Source: Kocuria salsicia
GTDB taxonomy: Bacteria; Actinomycetota; Actinomycetes; Actinomycetales; Micrococcaceae
DNA: 64,000 nt
Reading direction: 5' to 3'
Assembly (NCBI RefSeq): GCF_007681555.1
Contig: NZ_VELE01000007.1
Coordinates: 1 to 64,000, forward strand
Shown: one piece after another, positions 61,398-64,000 of the stretch
How positions within the stretch are numbered: the stretch's first letter is position 1
How the letters are laid out: each line of letters begins with the position of its first letter
The notes under the pieces: generated by a model
The model's input: only the letters and a program-made list of their open reading frames with translations
The model's database searches: none
Told to the model about the DNA's origin: nothing
Made by a program: the position numbers and the translations under genes

Positions 61398-62177
61398 TCA
61401 GCCGAAGCGCCCCGAGACGTAGTCCTCGGTCTCCTGCTTCTGCGGCGTGTTGAAGATCTCGGACGTGGGCGCGTACTCGATCAGGCGCCCGGGCTTGCCG
61501 GTGCCCTCGATGTTGAAGAACGCGGTCTTGTCCGAGACACGCGAGGCCTGCTGCATGTTGTGGGTCACGATCACCACGGTGTAGTCCGACTTGATGTCGT
61601 TGATGAGGTCCTCGATGGCCAGCGTGGAGATGGGGTCCAGCGCGGAGCACGGCTCGTCCATGAGGATCACCTCGGGCTTCACCGCGATCGCGCGGGCGAT
61701 GCACAGACGCTGCTGCTGCCCGCCGGAGAGCCCGGATCCCGGCTTGCCCAGCCGGTCCTTGACCTCGTTCCACAGGTTGGCGCCGCGCAGCGAGCTCTCC
61801 ACGAGGTCGTCGGCGTCGCTGCTCGAGATCCGCTTGTTGTTCAGCTTCACACCCGCCAGGACGTTGTCCCGGATGGACATGGTGGGGAACGGGTTGGGGC
61901 GCTGGAAGACCATCCCCACCATGGAGCGCACCGTCACCGGGTCCACGCCCTTGCCGTAGAGGTCGTCCCCGTCCAGGAGCACCTTGCCCTCCGCGCGCGC
62001 CCCGGGGATGACCTCGTGCATGCGGTTGAGGGTGCGCAGGAACGTGGACTTGCCGCAGCCGGAGGGGCCGATGAACGCGGTCACGGAGCGCGGCTCGATG
62101 TTCATGCTGACGTCCTGCACGGCCAGGAAGTCGCCGTAGTAGACGTTGAGGTGTTCGACGTCGATGCGTTTCGACAT
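61398..62177 (-). CDS. pstB: Phosphate ABC transporter ATP-binding protein PstB
   Basis: PstB powers the high-affinity Pst phosphate transporter. The 259-residue ABC protein has Walker [13 protein letters not shown], the signature [15 protein letters not shown], Walker [14 protein letters not shown], and the H-loop [12 protein letters not shown]. The ATG at 62177 is preceded by the pstA stop 37 nt away. It is the last gene of pstC-pstA-pstB; phoU is not here but near 21.2 kb, and pstS is presumably beyond the right edge. Confidence 0.96.
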   Translation of the reverse strand: MSKRIDVEHLNVYYGDFLAVQDVSMNIEPRSVTAFIGPSGCGKSTFLRTLNRMHEVIPGARAEGKVLLDGDDLYGKGVDPVTVRSMVGMVFQRPNPFPTMSIRDNVLAGVKLNNKRISSSDADDLVESSLRGANLWNEVKDRLGKPGSGLSGGQQQRLCIARAIAVKPEVILMDEPCSALDPISTLAIEDLINDIKSDYTVVIVTHNMQQASRVSDKTAFFNIEGTGKPGRLIEYAPTSEIFNTPQKQETEDYVSGRFG

Positions 62178-62214
62178 GGGTGTCAGTCCTTCGCTCAGGT
62201 GGTTAGGGCCGCGC

Positions 62215-63345
62215 TCAGCGCCCGGCGGTCTTGGGGGCGAACGCCCGGGCGATCAGGCGCGCCACGAGGTTCAGCAGCATCACGATGATGATGAGGATCA
62301 GGGCCGCGGCCCACGCCCGCTGCAGCGAGGGGTCGGGGTTCGTGGGCGACGTCGGGTTCATGATCTGGTAGTAGATGAACGTGGGCAGCGTGGTCATCCA
62401 GCCGGAGAACGAGTTCCAGTTGATGGCCGTGGCGAAGCCCGCCGTCACCAGCAGGGGCGCGGTCTCACCGATCACGCGCGCGATCGCCAGCGTCACGCCG
62501 GACGCGATGCCCGAGATCGCGGTGGGGATGACCACCTTGAGGATGGTGCGCCACTTGCGCACGCCCAGCGCGTAGGAGGCCTCGCGCAGCTCGTTGGGCA
62601 CGATCCGCAGCATCTCCTCCGTGTTCTTGACCACCGTGGGGATCATCAGCACGGTCAGTGCCACGGCGGCCACGAAGCCCGTGCGGGTGGAGGGCCCGAA
62701 GATCATCCCGAACAGGGCCGCGGCGAAGAGACCGGCCACGATGGACGGGATGCCGGTCATCACGTCCACGAAGAACGTGATCGCCTTGCCGAGCCAGCCG
62801 CCCTGGGAGTACTCGACCAGGTAGATGGCGGTGAGCAGGCCCACCGGCACCGACATGACCGTGGCCCAGAAGGTGATGGACACCGTGCCCACGATCGCGT
62901 GGTACGCACCGCCCACCACCTCGCCGGAGGATCCCGCGGTGTTGTCCTGCAGGCCGGTGACCCCGTTCATGGAGGTCCACAGCATGTTGCCGGTCAGCCC
63001 GGGGACGCCGTTGACGAGCACCGTCCAGATCACGGAGACCAGCGGGATGACCGCCAGGACGAAGGCCGTGTAGACCAGGAAGGTCATCAGCGAGTCCTTC
63101 CCGGCGCGGGAGCCCTCGATGAGCCCCACGGCGAGCGGTCCCACCACCAGGAAGATCACCGCGGCGAACAGCGCCCACAGGGCGATGCCGAAGCCCACCA
63201 GCGCGGCGAGCGCGGCACCCGCCACCACGGCGACGACGCCCACCACGGGCACGAGCCAGCGGGGCCGCTGCCCGCGCGTGAGCTTGGAGCGGCGCACCGG
63301 CGAGACGCCGGGGCCGGGCTGGGAGGTCTGCGTGGACGTGGACAT
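62215..63345 (-). CDS. pstA: Phosphate ABC transporter permease PstA
   Basis: The 376-residue permease has six core helices with the ABC permease motif ([26 protein letters not shown] region and [21 protein letters not shown] as the EAA-type loop). Its N-terminus is extended by about 90 residues holding two or three more hydrophobic segments, longer than usual PstA (about 280-300). The ATG at 63345 overlaps the pstC stop by one nt (TGATG), so translation is coupled. Confidence 0.93.
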   Translation of the reverse strand: MSTSTQTSQPGPGVSPVRRSKLTRGQRPRWLVPVVGVVAVVAGAALAALVGFGIALWALFAAVIFLVVGPLAVGLIEGSRAGKDSLMTFLVYTAFVLAVIPLVSVIWTVLVNGVPGLTGNMLWTSMNGVTGLQDNTAGSSGEVVGGAYHAIVGTVSITFWATVMSVPVGLLTAIYLVEYSQGGWLGKAITFFVDVMTGIPSIVAGLFAAALFGMIFGPSTRTGFVAAVALTVLMIPTVVKNTEEMLRIVPNELREASYALGVRKWRTILKVVIPTAISGIASGVTLAIARVIGETAPLLVTAGFATAINWNSFSGWMTTLPTFIYYQIMNPTSPTNPDPSLQRAWAAALILIIIVMLLNLVARLIARAFAPKTAGR

Positions 63346-64000
63346 CAGTTGGCCCCCGAGAATTCCTTGTAGCGGGCGATGATGGCGCGGGCAATCATGT
63401 TGACCACCAGGGTGATGAGGAACAGCACCAGCCCGGCGGCGATCAGCTCGGACAGCCGCAGGCCGTAGGCCTCCGGGAAGTTCAGGGCGATCTCCGCCGC
63501 GATGGTCTGGTTGCCGGACTTGACGAGGGACGCGATCATCGGTCCGGACGAGAGCACCAGGGCCACCGCCATGGTCTCGCCGAGGGCGCGGCCGAGCGCG
63601 AGCATGATCGAGGAGACGATCCCCGGGCGCGCGAAGGGCAGCACGGACACGCGGATCATCTCCCAGCGCGTGGCGCCCAGGGCGAGCGCGGCCTCCTCGT
63701 GCAGCTTGGGGGTCTGGGAGAAGATCTCGCGGGACATGGACGTGATGATGGGCAGGATCATGATGGCGAGCACGATGCCCGCGGTGAGCATGGTCTTGCC
63801 GGTCTGGGACGCGGGGCCCGTGAAGAAGGGGATGAACCCGGCGTGCTCGCTGAGCCAGGTGTACAGCGGCACGAGCGCGGGGGCGAGCACTGTGGCACCC
63901 CACGCGCCGTAGATCACGGAGGGGATCGCCGCGAGCAGGTCGATCACATAGCCGACCGGGGTGGAGATCCGCGCCGGTGCGTAGTGCGAGATGTAGAGGG
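63345..64000 (-). CDS. pstC: Phosphate ABC transporter permease PstC (5' end cut by the window)
   Basis: The frame stays open from its stop at 63345 to the right edge, giving at least 218 C-terminal residues. The visible part has VIDLLAAIPSVIYGAWG, the EAA loop ALGATRWEMIRVSVLPFARPGI, and a last segment typical of PstC. The start and N-terminal helices lie beyond 64000. It pairs with PstA to form the membrane channel of the Pst transporter. Confidence 0.94.
   Translation of the reverse strand, partial: LYISHYAPARISTPVGYVIDLLAAIPSVIYGAWGATVLAPALVPLYTWLSEHAGFIPFFTGPASQTGKTMLTAGIVLAIMILPIITSMSREIFSQTPKLHEEAALALGATRWEMIRVSVLPFARPGIVSSIMLALGRALGETMAVALVLSSGPMIASLVKSGNQTIAAEIALNFPEAYGLRLSELIAAGLVLFLITLVVNMIARAIIARYKEFSGAN

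Overview
This window reads as the chromosome of a very GC-rich actinobacterium, most likely a Micrococcaceae member close to Kocuria. The evidence is near-uniform G/C at third codon positions, many GTG starts, and gene blocks typical of Actinobacteria: cysS-ispF-ispD-carD/lpqE, regX3-senX3-phoU-gpmA, and the GlgE alpha-glucan cluster. The genus is inferred from content, not proven. No insertion sequence, CRISPR array, prophage or replication origin was found.

Layout. 1-412: on the minus strand, the promoter and antitermination leader of a ribosomal RNA operon whose 16S gene would lie just off the left edge, followed by the terminators of the glg operon. 413-13897: alpha-glucan and trehalose metabolism. 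The minus-strand operon is glgE, treS and a maltokinase-GlgB fusion; glgP diverges from it; glgX is convergent with glgP and overlaps rlmB. 13884-19073: rlmB, cysS, ispF, ispD, carD and a divergent lipoprotein gene, the same order as in mycobacteria. 19153-22883: the phosphate-sensing pair senX3-regX3 with phoU and gpmA, and a Pho-box array between senX3 and phoU. 22963-28912: a methyltransferase-like gene, a small membrane protein, a PLP sulfur-amino-acid enzyme, tmk-holB, a lipoprotein hydrolase and tRNA-Thr. 29079-36286: a P-type ATPase, the cstA-ybdD-unknown operon and a quinone oxidoreductase. 36476-42833: tRNA-Ser, then nucleoside salvage (deoA-deoC-phosphohexomutase opposite a nucleoside transporter and a SorC/DeoR-type regulator) around one palindromic operator candidate. 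43069-48978: a FAD/NAD(P)-binding protein, a secreted subtilase and an MFS exporter. 49111-53172: tRNA-Ser and a small cell-surface glycan cluster (two glycosyltransferases and a flippase). 53441-58433: a RecQ helicase with a C-terminal phosphoribosyltransferase-like domain, tRNA-Lys, and a three-domain glutaminase. 58488-64000: an unknown gene, a candidate structured RNA, a DUF47-pitA pair, and pstB-pstA-pstC, with pstC cut by the right edge.

How it works together. GlgE, TreS, maltokinase and GlgB turn trehalose into branched alpha-glucan through maltose 1-phosphate, while GlgX and GlgP break glucan down. Phosphate control (SenX3-RegX3, PhoU) and uptake (PitA, Pst) lie in two blocks 40 kb apart. 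At least ten genes begin 6-7 nt after a TAnnnT hexamer, so leaderless mRNAs look common. In two places the stop codon of one gene forms the first half of the next gene's -10 box.

The features most worth following up are the maltokinase-GlgB fusion with a possible internal GlgB start, the RecQ-phosphoribosyltransferase fusion, the glutaminase-STAS-cyclic-nucleotide-binding protein, the candidate RNA upstream of DUF47-pitA, the unknown third gene of the cstA operon, and an octanucleotide repeat upstream of a glycosyltransferase.
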